From positions 4,260,599 to 4,324,598 of the forward strand of contig CAADRB010000003.1 of assembly GCA_900708905.1 (NCBI GenBank): 64,000 nt of DNA, in the 5' to 3' direction. Shown here piece by piece: positions 13,101 through 25,800 of the stretch. The stretch's first letter is position 1; every line of letters begins with the position of its first letter. The DNA is from Hymenolepis diminuta (lineage: Eukaryota; Platyhelminthes; Cestoda; Cyclophyllidea; Hymenolepididae). The notes under the pieces were generated by a model that ran no database searches, was not told the origin of the DNA, and saw only the letters and a program-made list of their open reading frames with translations. The translations under genes and the position numbers were made by a program.

Positions 13101-16100
13101 TAACCTGTGTTAGAAACTTGAACCTCTCTTGACCAATATTGGTTAGCACATTACGTTTATTGGATGTGCGCTAATGGGTATCAAATCTATGGCTCATTAA
13201 CCACTACGCCGCCAAATCTATAACAATTATTTTCAAGACAAATCTATCTATTTTTTTCTATCTTCCTCCTGCCATGGGTTTGGGTAGAATATGAATTTCA
13301 CTCAATTTCCTCTTGCTCTTCTCCCCTAAAAGAAGGTTAAATGACCTACTTTTCCTTGCTAAGTGTTGTCACAAATCTGTTAAATCTGTTTGTTGGCGGT
13401 TTACGTTATTATAATCGTATTTGAGTGCCCGATTAGTCGGGAAAAAATTAGCAGAATTATCCGTTGTGGTTGTTATCCGCATATTTAGATGAAGGTGCTA
13501 CTTAAAAAAGCTTATCGTTGTTGCCGAAATAGTTTTTATAGTTTTCATTGATCTATTTGATTAGCGAGACACAGGTTTCGATATTAAAAAATTAGAAACA
13601 ATTTGCTTTGAGTGTTGCCTTTGCCCCTTATTTTGTTGAGTCACGAGAGCACTTATGTGGTGTCGTAGAATAAGATTTTGACATCAAGAATAGTCGTATT
13701 TATGAATGAGTATTACATTATTTTTTCAGTAAATATAGGTGTCGGTAGGAGCATAGATTTAAGTGACAATTGCACTGGATGACGGGTTTTCATGTGCTAA
13801 TGTTTGCTTCTATTTACATTTTCTTGCCGGTATATTTTAAAACCCTTCGTAATTTGGTCATAAAACGAAAGGAAACGTAAATTTGGAATCCTTTAAGTAG
13901 TGTAAGCAATCCTTTTTCTCTAGTCAAAATTATACGAACCCTCCTTTTGATAATTGGTGACGGATTCATGACCTCATAGTAACTTGTCGAACGTTATTAA
14001 GTAAGTAATTTTTTACGAATCCTTGCTCTGGATACTGCGTTTTTTCCCGCGAAATATAATGCATACTTAGTGCTCTTGCTGAAGTGAAAGGAGTTTACGC
14101 TGACTGATCACATTTCAATGCATTCACCCATTCCATTTGCCCGTTCTTGAACACCATGGTATCATCGCAGTTTGGAAACTGAAAGATTTAAGAACTTTCT
14201 TTTTGTTGTAACTTTCAGCACTCGTCTGAACTACCTTGCGTAAATCACTTTACATCATTTAATATTGAGCTCTAGTTAGCTCTGTTGTGTTTAAACCATT
14301 TTAACTGATATCACTGCAATCTTTGCCATTGAAGTAATATTGAGATTAAATTATCAATCATTCAGTTAATGGTCGATAAACCGTGAACACTCAGGAACAC
14401 AGGCCAAATCCCCAAATTTGCACTTTAAAATATTAGAACATGAAATAGTAAATTCTACTCTTGAGGCCAAAAAGCACAACTAGAACCAAAGTCAAAAGGT
14501 CAAATGACCTTTTTTCAACTTTTCTGAATCCCTTTTACTTTTACTTCTTTTTATGAATTGTTTACTATTGTTTATTTTTCTTTTTTATACATAAATGTTA
14601 GTCTAAGCCCCTATTGTGAGTGGTTTCAACTTCTGCTCAAGAAAAGAAGAGGAGAAGTACTGTTTTGGTACTTCTTTAAGTACCAAAACCTACCCACTTT
14701 ATTGATGGTTGGGCTCATAATTCATTTAAACGTGACTGGAAACAAATGAGATGGGCTGTTTCATTCACTTTTTGTATCTGCTACTGACGTACTTAGGAGA
14801 TCCCGTTTCTAATGCGTCCTCGTTTCATTGTGCTCGTCAAGCAGTGTATTTTTGAACTCTGAACTTTATTCCATTAAGTATCAGTATCGATTAAATGCAG
14901 GACTCGTTTATTGCAGCTTATATTTATGTACTCTGCTAATAAAAGGAACTGGATCATAACTCACTTTATTTCTCTTCTAGGACATCTCTCCAATACGCCG
15001 ACAACATCCTAGGCGCTCTTTCCATTTTATCTGCTATATTCTCCTTCTTCTCGCTTTCCAACTTCCCTGGCAGTTTGCCCAATTCGCTCTCTTCTCCCAA
15101 CTTCTCTCCCTTATGGCCACTTACATCCTCGTTGCTATGGTAATGGTCCTCTCACTCACCCCCCATAAATCAGCAACATCGTCTACTGATGTAGTGATAG
15201 TTATAGTACTCACAAGCCTGGCTCGACGTCTGGTTGAGATTCTCGGGTGTCAGGTGGTTGCTTTGACCCTCTCCTGGGTTCTGCAGTTCGGAAATCGTCT
15301 GCTTCTCACTTCGACGTATTTGCCATGTTTGGTTGGATGTTTTCTTGGTATGGCCTGTTATATTCGTGACTTTGTAAAGGAATAACATAGAGAGATATTC
15401 AGTCATTTATCTCTATCTAGCCGCTACATTTAAAGAGTTTCTTTATTCGTTTACGCTAGAAGTAGGGTAGAGGAAGTTAGTTTCTTTCTCTAGTTGTTAA
15501 TTATTTGAAATTTGAAACACTGGCACTGCTGAACACTTGATTTGCAGTCTGTGTTAAATACCATTTTGAAGTAATTCAATGAAATCTTAAGAACTCGATG
15601 AGGTCTTATTGAGAGACTAGAAGTGTATAATTACAATTCGTATTAGGTGCATAAATTGGAAGCGGAGATGTAAACCTTTTAACTTTACATTTAATAAACG
15701 GCGAGAATATCGGAGTGAAGTGAAAAGTAGAAAATTTTTCCGCAATAGCGGTCGGTGTCGCCTATTAAATTGAATATTTCCCACGGCTGCAGTGTAACTT
15801 AAAAGGCTGTTTAAAGGACAGTTGTACTGGGTGCCGATTGCTTAAGCTGTAGTCACGCATTTCAACACATCTGTTCTGATTCATTCGATAGGGAAAAAAA
15901 GTGCATCTTTCGAACTGTAGAGGTCCATAAGACTGTCCATCTTCGTAACTGCAGGGCCGATGTAATTTGGTATAAGCTAAGATCTGCAGCTCGTAAAATT
16001 TATTTATGGGTGCATACGCCAGTGCACTCTTGCCTGATCCTATTTTGTACGTAACTGCTTTTTGTAAATTTTCCTAAATTAGCAAATTCAACTGCTTCGT

Positions 16101-19100
16101 TGTCGTAAATGTAGTGAGAAAACCCTTCAATGAAATCTTTATTTTAACAACAGTCTTGGAGTTAATCAAGACAACTTTTTGTATCTCAGTTCTTCTTTAA
16201 TTTTAATGCGCCGTGGTTATGTGAATTTGTTCTAGACAATGGAAACTACCTTGCAGTTAAACCACATTTAGCCTTTTATTTTTCTAGTTTATTTATGGTA
16301 CTGTGTACTCCAAAATGACCCTTGAGCCTAATTTTAATCAGTCCTTTTATTTAACGTGACACCTTAAATACATACTGCATGCAAATACCCTCTCTTTACT
16401 TTTGTAGGTCTACTCATTCATTGGGTGGTACTTAAGCGGCGAAGGTGGACAAACTCGAGGACTTATCGATGTGGTGAGTATGCAAATAATGGAACTGATA
16501 TAAATTGGTTACTAATCTTGGCTAATTCCACAAAACGGGGATAATTACACAACCAAATCTCTGCAGATGGATTACATGCAAAATACGGGACTACTGATAT
16601 ACAAATGAACGCAAACAGAAATCTAATGAAACTATTATCCCATTTTCTTAAGAATTAGCCTCCAACCGAACAAGACGCGCCCTCAGATATTCCAAGCCAA
16701 TTTTCATCGGCCTTCGATTTGTATTCATTTGCATTCTTTGAGGCATACTTTTCACGAGTCAGTTCTAATTCGTTTGGTGGCAGAAGAGATCGTACATCCT
16801 GAGCTCCGCCCAAGATTTGTGATAAGTGAGGGTGTAATATCTCCACGCTTTCATTGAAGACGACCTATTGTATTACTTTGGGTCGAAGAAAATGTTTTAC
16901 ATTGATCTTTTACATTAAAAAATAGATTAATGCAAGTGTTTGGAAATCCAGTTGTATTTTGCATTAAATCCGTGTATTGTTTATAGGAGAGTTAAATAAA
17001 TTGCCCAATAAAAGAAGGAAAATGTCCCCACGTCCCCACAAGTTTGATTTAGTCTGTTATATCAAGGCGCCTAAGAGGAAAGACTGAGGCAACAATGGTC
17101 TATTTTATTATCATGGTCATGCGTCCGTAGAAAATCACTAATCACTGAGCTGCATTTGTTGTGACATTCAGTTAGAATTTTTCACTGCTTCTGGGATGCT
17201 CCCAGAAATCAGGGTTGATTACACATCCCATTGCCCTCGTGTCGCTATGTTGCCAGCCTCACTGCACCTAGAATCAGAAGTCTGTAAGGATCTTGAATAC
17301 GTTTTTTTCAAGCTGGTTGCACAAAAGTGAGGTGTCTAGGTGGATTGTTCGCTATTGTTCTAACGGACAACTTGTAAACAAAGGAAGAGGGCTTAAAACA
17401 TTCTCTATGTCCTAAATGTAAGACTGGATGCAAGGTACTTATCAAATTGGGAGACCGTGGAACATATAATGGGAAACACTTCACATTTTATACCATAATC
17501 ATGAAAAAGTAGGCATGATACTGTAGATGATTTTTCTTTATTACTTCATTCCGAACTAAATCTATGTCAAGTTGATCTCTATTGTTTTTCTTTACTCAGC
17601 TCATCTAATATTCCTCCTTATAATGTGTCTTCTCTTCACTATTGCTATTCGTTTGTTCCTTCAATATGGACTGGCTCTTGATTTCTCCGATGGAGCCCAC
17701 ATTATTGATTTAATGAAGGTAAAACTTCTTCTCAGTCCTCCAACCTTTCACACGCTCCTCTACACATGCGCTGCCGCTTTCGATTACCTCCCGGTAATTG
17801 CATAAAGTATGGGCTACTGATATTTGCCTAATAGATACTCTATTAACTGTGTATTTCTTCTCAGATTTCTACCTGGATAAAACTCTGTCAAACCATTCTA
17901 CTACCGGGTGGCATTTTAGCTGTCCTTCTTACCCTCAGACAAGCACTTCTTCCCTTCAGGTCTGACTTCTCTACCTCAAACAAATCTAAGTCTTCCCAAA
18001 ACTCAAAATCCAAAACCTCCACTCCGAAGAAATCTGTAGTAACCACTACAGGAAAAGATGACAGTGATGTCACTGGAGCAGAAGCTGGAGCTTCAGTCGT
18101 CTCGAGTAAATCTCGAGGTCTTCATGAACAAATCCTTTTGGCTCGAACAACTCCCATCCTTATAGCTGATGTGGTGTCAATTTTCGTCATCATTCAGGTA
18201 AGTCTCAATTTTTAAATTATAAAATAACTACTACTGATTAGTTAACAAGTAATTACTTCATTTTAGCTTTTTGCTTTCGGTCTGCTTGCGTTATTAGTCA
18301 TGCGACTGAAGCTTTTCTTCACTCCTCAACTTTGTCTCTCGTTAGCAGTACTTGCTCAACCTCGCCTCTTCTTTGGTTCTCAAAAAATACTTCCACATAT
18401 TCCCTCTAATTATCCCAAAAGAAAAAGATTGAGTGGCCCTCATCATAGTAATTATACTGCATGGACACCGTCGTGGAAGAAATTGATTCTACTAAATGCA
18501 GCTTTCGTTGGTGCAATTGCTCTCGCTGCCCATAATGGAATTTCGAATTTGAGGGTGAGTTTTATATTTTCAATATACATGTAGGTAATATATGCGACTA
18601 TAATAATATTTTTGCTTATTTATTTTGATAGTATGCATTATGTTATTCGATCAAGCAGATGCATAGCTATAAATGCAAGGATATAATTTAGGGGGTTCGG
18701 TCTCTAGGAGTCGGGATTTTGCCTCTTCACTACCCAGATCCGTAGATCTTAACAGATCCCTCGAAGAGATTCACATTGAATCAATTGTTTATATTAAGGG
18801 CATTTCAACCACTTTTGTCTCACCTTACAAAGCAACCAGAAGTCGGGCACCGAAATTTCTTTATGATCGTTGGGCCTAAGGAACAGTGATTACTTAGTGC
18901 AAAAGCATTGCTTCCTTTTAGACCGAATATTCGCTGTTTTCGCTCCAATGGAGACGGAGGTTTATGCCCTTAAGGACGTATATCGATGTTTGATAATGAT
19001 AATGGTAATGAACCAAAAGAAGTCGCATTGTAAGAGAACTAACCCAGAGATGAAGCCTTCTTTGTTAAAGCATAATCATAAAATTTCGTCAAGGAATATG

Positions 19101-19837
19101 CTGACCTAGTTCTTTGCACTTGATGGCTCTGGGGGAGCATAATCCAAAAGTTGGCCTTCTTGCCTGACTTACTAAAGCTCTAAATGTGCCTAATATATGA
19201 CAGTAATTACTTTAAAACCTTGCAGGAAGAATGGGATAAGAAGGGTCAATTCTCGGATTTCACTTTTGAGACGTTAATTCAATGGGCAAGTCAATTTCCA
19301 CCAAATCAACCGCCAGATCGACCTTGGGTCTTTGCTGGTGCTATGCCTACTATGGCAACGCTGCGTTCTACTCTCCTGGTTCCCGCTAATTTGGGGAAGA
19401 CGACACCGAAATTTGCCGTGACAAATCATCCACACTATGAGAATGCTGCCATTCGTTGGCGTACTGAACTCGTCTATTCTATTTTCAGTCGTAAACCTCC
19501 AGAAGCTGTGTGGAGGATTTACCGGGATATCTTGAAGGTATAGTCATACTTACTTACAAATTATAAGTAGTTGCGATGCTTTATTATGTTTTATTTTATT
19601 TAGGCTGACTTTGTTGTAATTGAACGTGAGGGATGCCTCAGTTCAGGTGCACAACCTGGCTGTTCAATGATGGAACTTTGGGATCGCCTTGATCCCTCGC
19701 TTTCTCATATCCAGGGTTCTCTTTGTGCGTTAGCTTTCTCTAAAAAACCTCTTCCTTTGTCGATTTCGCGTTTCTTTACTCCAGTTTTCTTATCTGTTGA
19801 TCAGAATGTGGCTGTTTGGAGGATTTTGCCGAGCTGA
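10188..19837 (+). CDS. DPY-19 family protein C-mannosyltransferase
   Basis: ER membrane enzyme that attaches mannose to Trp in WxxW motifs of secretory proteins, using dolichol-phosphate-mannose. Exons: 10188-10520, 10597-10869, 12556-12960, 14981-15347, 16408-16473, 17600-17793, 17865-18197, 18267-18554, 19226-19537 and 19604-19837 (2805 nt, 934 aa, TGA). Phases agree at every junction. Family motifs: residues 79-102 with LHENHLSFSYLS and ERELTFRTEM; the TEYP block; [57 protein letters not shown]; the TLLYTCAAAFDYL block; MRLKLFFTPQLC; VFAGAMPTMATL; NHPHYENAA; GCSMMELWD. It is longer than vertebrate homologues, partly from a Ser/Lys/Thr-rich loop in exon 7. Exon 5 (66 nt, phase 1 at both ends) is the least certain and may be alternative; without it the protein is 912 aa. 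A start at 10188 is chosen as the first in-frame ATG before the first membrane segment. Confidence 0.93.
13145..13215 (-). repeat. tRNA-like SINE head
   Basis: Inside DPY-19 intron 3. On the minus strand it reads TTGGCGGCGTAGTGGTTAA (like a pol III A box) followed about 20 bases later by ATTTGATACCC (like a B box). It is too degraded and lacks the arms of a working tRNA. Confidence 0.5.
14662..14689. repeat. Perfect 12-bp inverted repeat
   Basis: Arms GTTTTGGTACTT and AAGTACCAAAAC pair perfectly around a CTTT loop, in intron 3 of the DPY-19 gene. It may be a fold-back in the transcript or a remnant of a small transposon; no function can be assigned. Confidence 0.7.
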
Positions 19838-22800
19838 GTCCTGCATTTTTTCTTTTTGCTTTTACCTATTTCTGTAAACTCGTTTCAGTTGTTGACAACT
19901 TTTATGCAATATTTTAGTTTTTTATTGTTTCAGGAGGCGTTATTTTGTTCACTTTCCGGGAAAATTAATAATAGAATAGACTTTATTAAACTAGTAACTA
20001 GTTAGAATCACGCTTTTATTAAGAAAATTTAGTACCTTGGTTAACTTTCGGATCATGCTTAATGAGGATGGTTTTCAATGACGTAGATTGGAGAGAGGGA
20101 AATTTTTCCGTGAATAGTTAAACAAAATCACAACTCCCATGTCCATTTAAGAGAGGGTTTTCAATAGTCATCTTTCATAGAGAGATAGCATCGTGGATGC
20201 TTCCTGGTGAGAAACTCCAATTCTACCACTCTTTATCAGCCAGACTTAATGTGGTTGGCGATTCCGCTCAATGAGGATGGAATGACGAACATCGGGATCC
20301 ATGATCTCTGCTTTTTGGACAGACACGGTAGTCGCAGAACCATCGGAGCATATATTTGAGAATGAAAATACTTCCATCAGTACCATTCATTTGGCTTCGA
20401 GTATATCCTTCGTAAAATTACCTATTTGAATTTTTGATCAAAGTTCAGTTTCGCGATCCTAATGAAGAGGAAATACCCCTCTATGCAGCATGAATCGTTG
20501 TTTTCCATCCGGTATTGTTTTCTAATTGGATTATTACTGAGAGTAAGTTAGAGAAGGATGAAAAAGCACGAGCTATTTCTCTTCCGAATTTCGCTGATTT
20601 CACCAAACATATGATTGGATAGAGATAGAGGAAGCGGTATGAATATTTCCATTGAAGAAAGTGTTGAGAGGGCTTTAGAATCATAGCTAGCAGAAGTAAC
20701 AAGGCAGAACTCAGTGAATCTCTGTATGTAACGAAGAAAGTCAATGAGCCACTTAGAGAATACGTTGTAAGAGAAGTATAGTTCTATATTCATTAGGCAA
20801 AAACGGAAATAAATTAATAAACCAATCAAGATTATATCTAATTCCAAAGTCACTGGATGTGTTCAATAGATGGTACGTTTCACAAATTTGTTACTTTGGA
20901 AAGTAAGGTTTAAATTAACTGCGGTATAAAATTTAGTTAACTCTGATTTACACAATTTTAATCTGGGCCCAGATGCTGCACTGATTCTGAAGAACTTTGA
21001 ACGTTGAAAAAACCAATATCCTAATAACAGGTTCTGTCATTTACACATTGAATTTGGCGCAAAATTCCCTGCAAAATGGTGAAAAAAGGGGTCTGTAACA
21101 CACTGCGAGGCTTTGGTGTTCATTCTATGCCTTTTCACTTAATTTCAACTTCAGGTCTATGGCAGGACACAACAGAGCATACTGGTAGGAAATTCTAATC
21201 TGCAGGTAGGTCAATAAAGTTGGCGAGAGAATGACTAGCGCAGATAGTGCTCAAGAGATTGGCTGTCGCCAGCATTTTATGGTATCACTGTGTTAATAGG
21301 TCCGAACGGTCCCAAATAGTCCCCAGTATTGGTTCACAACATCCGGTCACTTCCATCATCAAACATCAGCCTTGACTTACTTTCAATATTCTAGACCTGA
21401 ATTATTCGGGGATTAGTTGTAATAGGTATAACGAAGTGGGTTTGTGCTTAATAAAAATCTGTAATAAAGGGGTTAAGTCGCTAGCCAGACTCATTATCTT
21501 CAAACCATTTTCATCATAAGATGACAGAAAGCAAGACCATGAGATAAAAATCGGTGCTGAGGAGATTAGGGACAATTTGACTTTAATGAAGGTAGGAGGG
21601 AGAAACATTATCAGTCAAGGTCAGTTATTCTAAAAAGTAATTCGAGTAAGGGTATAAAAAACTGGGTTATCTGGATATTGCATGAAACATCCGAGGTAAG
21701 TAGAGGATCAGAAGAACAAAGTTAACGTATGCTGCTGTCAGTGAAAGGGTCAGTTGTCACACCATATATGACGATGTTTTGTGGAACTGATAGATTGGCA
21801 TCCATTAGAGATTACGAGCCAAAGGTTTCAGACTTCCAGAACTATTGCATAACCATAGAGCATATCTTATATGATACATTTGACAAAGTTGAAAGGGGGG
21901 AAAGAATGGAGACAAGGTATTAGTCGATATAAGGGTTCGAGCAAAAAATTTTCCTTACATTTCAGGTGATTCAAACATACAAACCCTTTTATAACCTAGA
22001 AAGTGGATTAGGTTTGTGGTTGAAAATGACGGGTCTTATTTGATGAACTTCCAAACTCTAGGATCCTAAGCTACTTCTCTCTTCTATAAGTCATTGTCTA
22101 TACTTTGATGATGTACGATGTCGAGTGAAACTGGTGATTCGGATTCCATTGAATGAATGAGGATGATATACCATTGCAGAAACAAGAAGGTTCTTCCACT
22201 GCAGACTGCTTCCCTATCATCCTTCTGCATATAACGACTAGCCGCTATTTTTCCTTCTTTTCGATCATTATTTCTAGGGACTGAGTTTGATTCGATTATA
22301 TCAAGTTGAAATTCTGTTTAACTTCAATATTATCATTGGTTTCCATAGGGAAAATTTTGTCTTGTTTTAAATTATGCTACTTGAATTTCAACAAGGTGCA
22401 TCAGCTAAAAATTAGCCCAGCACATGACCTCAAATTCAAATGGGTTAGAAATCCGAGGGAAATTTAAAGGAACAGAAGTAGTGGAGTTTCGGAGAAGGAA
22501 TATGGGTTATAAAGAATTTAGGCGTTTGAATGTGCATATCGACAGTCCGTCGAGAACTTGAAAATTTGTTCTAATTTCATTACGTTTAGGTTCGAGTCAC
22601 TGAAGAGCAGTTCAGCAATGTTTCCGTATGTAATTCTTTCATTTTAAAATAAGTAAAAAATACTCACTCGAAAATGCTTTGCAACTATGGTGATGATTTA
22701 GTAATGTGTGTGATAGCTGCGCCGAAACTGTTTCATAATCAAGATGCAAATTTCGTATTCTTAATTCTGGCAAGTTGGAACAGAAGAAAAGCGTAAGACG

Positions 22801-25800
22801 ATACAGAGGTTCAGCCGAAATTTTCCACCCCAACCCCATGAGAACAAATGCATGCATTATTCTTATTACTATACATATTTGTAAAAAAGAGAACCTACCC
22901 AACTCAACAAGCATGCAATAGGTAGTGTCGAAACCGGACTCTGTAGCATTCTACCATGTAAACTCATAATTCCTCAGGGTTTTATTTTTCGGATGATGGT
23001 TCTTAATTGGTTGTTCAAAGACGGATGAAGGACAAATACTACTTAAATACCTTTTCATGACTTAATTGTTCCTGTTTATCACAACTGGGGCTCCACTAGT
23101 TCAGTGCTGACGCTTGTTTCCTTCGAATTCTCAATTCTTCTTTCTTTTCCTTTATCCAATATACTCGTAGTTCAACTCAAATTTTGATTTTCTCATTTGA
23201 GAGAGACCGCTATTTTTATTAGCCATTAGGAGATCATTGAATAAATCTCTGCCTTATTTGGAAGATGCCATAGATAGCCGATATCAATCGAACCTAGTGA
23301 TCGAAAACGATAAGATCTTGACAGCACCACGTTTGATACCTACACAGATACCAGTTATCATCAGGATACATGTTACGAAGAAACATTTGTATAAAAATCC
23401 TGATTTATTTATCGATAAATTGGGGTGTCCTCATGACCACCTCCGTACTGATCTAGAGACATGAGTGACCTGCTCACCTTTGTCGCGATAACTCAAATTT
23501 CGCCTATAAAATCTAACAATACGTCGACTACAAGATTAGCCGTGCAGACGCTCGCTTCTCACGCTCACCCTGGATCCTCGTCCTACTCTACCTTCTTCCT
23601 CCATTTTCCCACTCACGCCTGCACGATCGCTCTCGATTTTTAATCGTTGGTGTTTAATAAATTCTCCTTTATCCTCGACTTTACTTTCTGGAACAGTGGT
23701 TGCTTGTTATTTGAATGAATGAATGAATACATTCACAGACAAGAGATAATATAGACAATCAATGCAGACGGAATTCCATAAGTGTGAATGCATATGGGAA
23801 AGGGATCAGGAATAAATGTTGCTACTATCATAGGGGGATTTTATTTCTTCCATGTTCTGATTCTTTTCATGTGTTTCTTCAGTTTTCAAGTAAATTTAAC
23901 GTAGTCATTTGACAAGAGGTTACTGCTTAATGTATGCCGATAGAAGTCAACCAAGTGAATTTTGCATCATCGAAGCCTCGACTTGTCAATTTTCTCAAGA
24001 TTCAGTTTCACTACTCTAAATTAGCTCGTCGATATTTTCGTCTTAAGAGAAATAGGAAAGGCATGATTCGTAGACTTTCGCAGTGATTCCTTTTCCCATA
24101 GTTAATTACAACCGCCTACCAAATCCTGTTGACCTTGACTGGTAACAACCATTGGACGCCCAATATAGTTAATCACTAGGTCAGCTTAAACGATGATGTC
24201 TTTATTCTGCTATCGTGTCTACACGTCACGATTTCTTCTAAGAACATGTTCCTATAACATCTCTAAAGCATACTGCTGTAATTGCCTTATTGAACTCGAA
24301 CTCTCGACACTGATTCAAGCTTTCTATCCCAACCACTCTGTCAGCCATCGCTGCTACTTAGTTGTTTCGCCTCTCTTCCTCTGTAGTCTGAATAGAGCAG
24401 GTCGCAACAACCCCTTCAGTTAAATCTGATCAGTTCTAGATACTTGCTATTGCCACTTTACCATCACCACTTAAAATGCAATATTGAGTGCTATATAATC
24501 CTCCCCTATTTATTTGAATATTCGATCATATTCTATAAATATTTCTTTCGAGCGAATCAAGTCTAATGAGGATATTTCTAATGTAAGAAATGGGAATGTT
24601 TTAGTGAGCTCTGTTATGTTAATAAATTACTCCTACCAAGGTCATTTATCTCCACTGGCTGTAAAAGGAAACAAATGGATCACTTTGGCAGTAGAATTTA
24701 CTTAAGTAGCTCCACTGGCCAATAGCTCAGAATAAAGAGGTGAAATTATGAAATTTCATGCTTGAATACTAGGACATGACTCAGTGAACAATGTCTTTCA
24801 TGAGAAAATCGGAACCCCAATGTATTAAACACTCAAAGTCTAACTCTTCATGCCCTGAATTCACTGTCCAGTTCGTTCCCTCGCCACATTGTCGCTTATT
24901 GCACTATTTCGCTGTCACCCGTGTTCAGAGGCCTTCACACAATTGAAAATCAAGTTGATAGCTTGATGTCAATCTTTGTTGGGACCAATCGTTGCGAGCC
25001 ATTTAATTATAAATTAACAAAGAACAAGCATAAGATGAATGTTGACCGGACTCAGCGGTATGGTACTGTAACCCACCTACTTGGAGGCACATATAAATGA
25101 ACCGAAAACTGAGTGACTAAACCATCTCGATTAGGAATCTAGAGGCCAAATCTTGAAGTTCAGATTATTGACCTTGCTGTTGTGTTTAAATCACATAAGT
25201 TTACGCACCTCGTTAATTCAAAATTTTCCCCCATCATATTGTTGCTATGTCAATACTGTAAACTGCGAAATATCGTGTAAGAACATTTACATTCTCAACT
25301 CAATAAGCGCTGAACATCGTAGGCAAGCATTTGTTGCAATTCAGGAGACGAATGTGATATTTGAATTTTGGAACGTGAGCTACCCATTTATTGAATAACG
25401 TACAACTCGAATCCGAAGATTAATTAACCAAAGCTCTCTGATACCTCGACGTTGCTCTCAGCACCTTTTCGATCCTCTCCCTCTATCATTTGTTGAACTT
25501 ACTGCTATTTGATGTTGGTTGCTCCCCACAATTAAAAGCATTAAAATTTGTTTTGTTCGTAAAATTCCGCTAACACCTTCATAATAAAAAGACGAAATCG
25601 AGGCGTATGTCGATTGACAACTCCGCAAATTCAAGGCTATGAATTGTGTTTGAAACTTGCCAAATTCAAGTCTATACTGTCTTCTACTACCAGTCGATTC
25701 TTCGCTCTTGAGAACCTATATCTGTAACTCTCCGGCATGCCAATTCCTTCTATCGACTAGAAAGAAATCCGGATCATTTATTAGTTGACCATATTGGGCA

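Noticed and set aside
15139..15205. Possible small intron inside DPY-19 exon 4
   Set aside because: The GT/AG choices that would remove the variable segment break the frame, whereas reading straight through keeps it open and joins two conserved blocks.
20481..20853. Two overlapping minus-strand frames of 87 and 101 codons
   Set aside because: Overlap in different frames with AT-driven composition; no domain and no matching splice sites.
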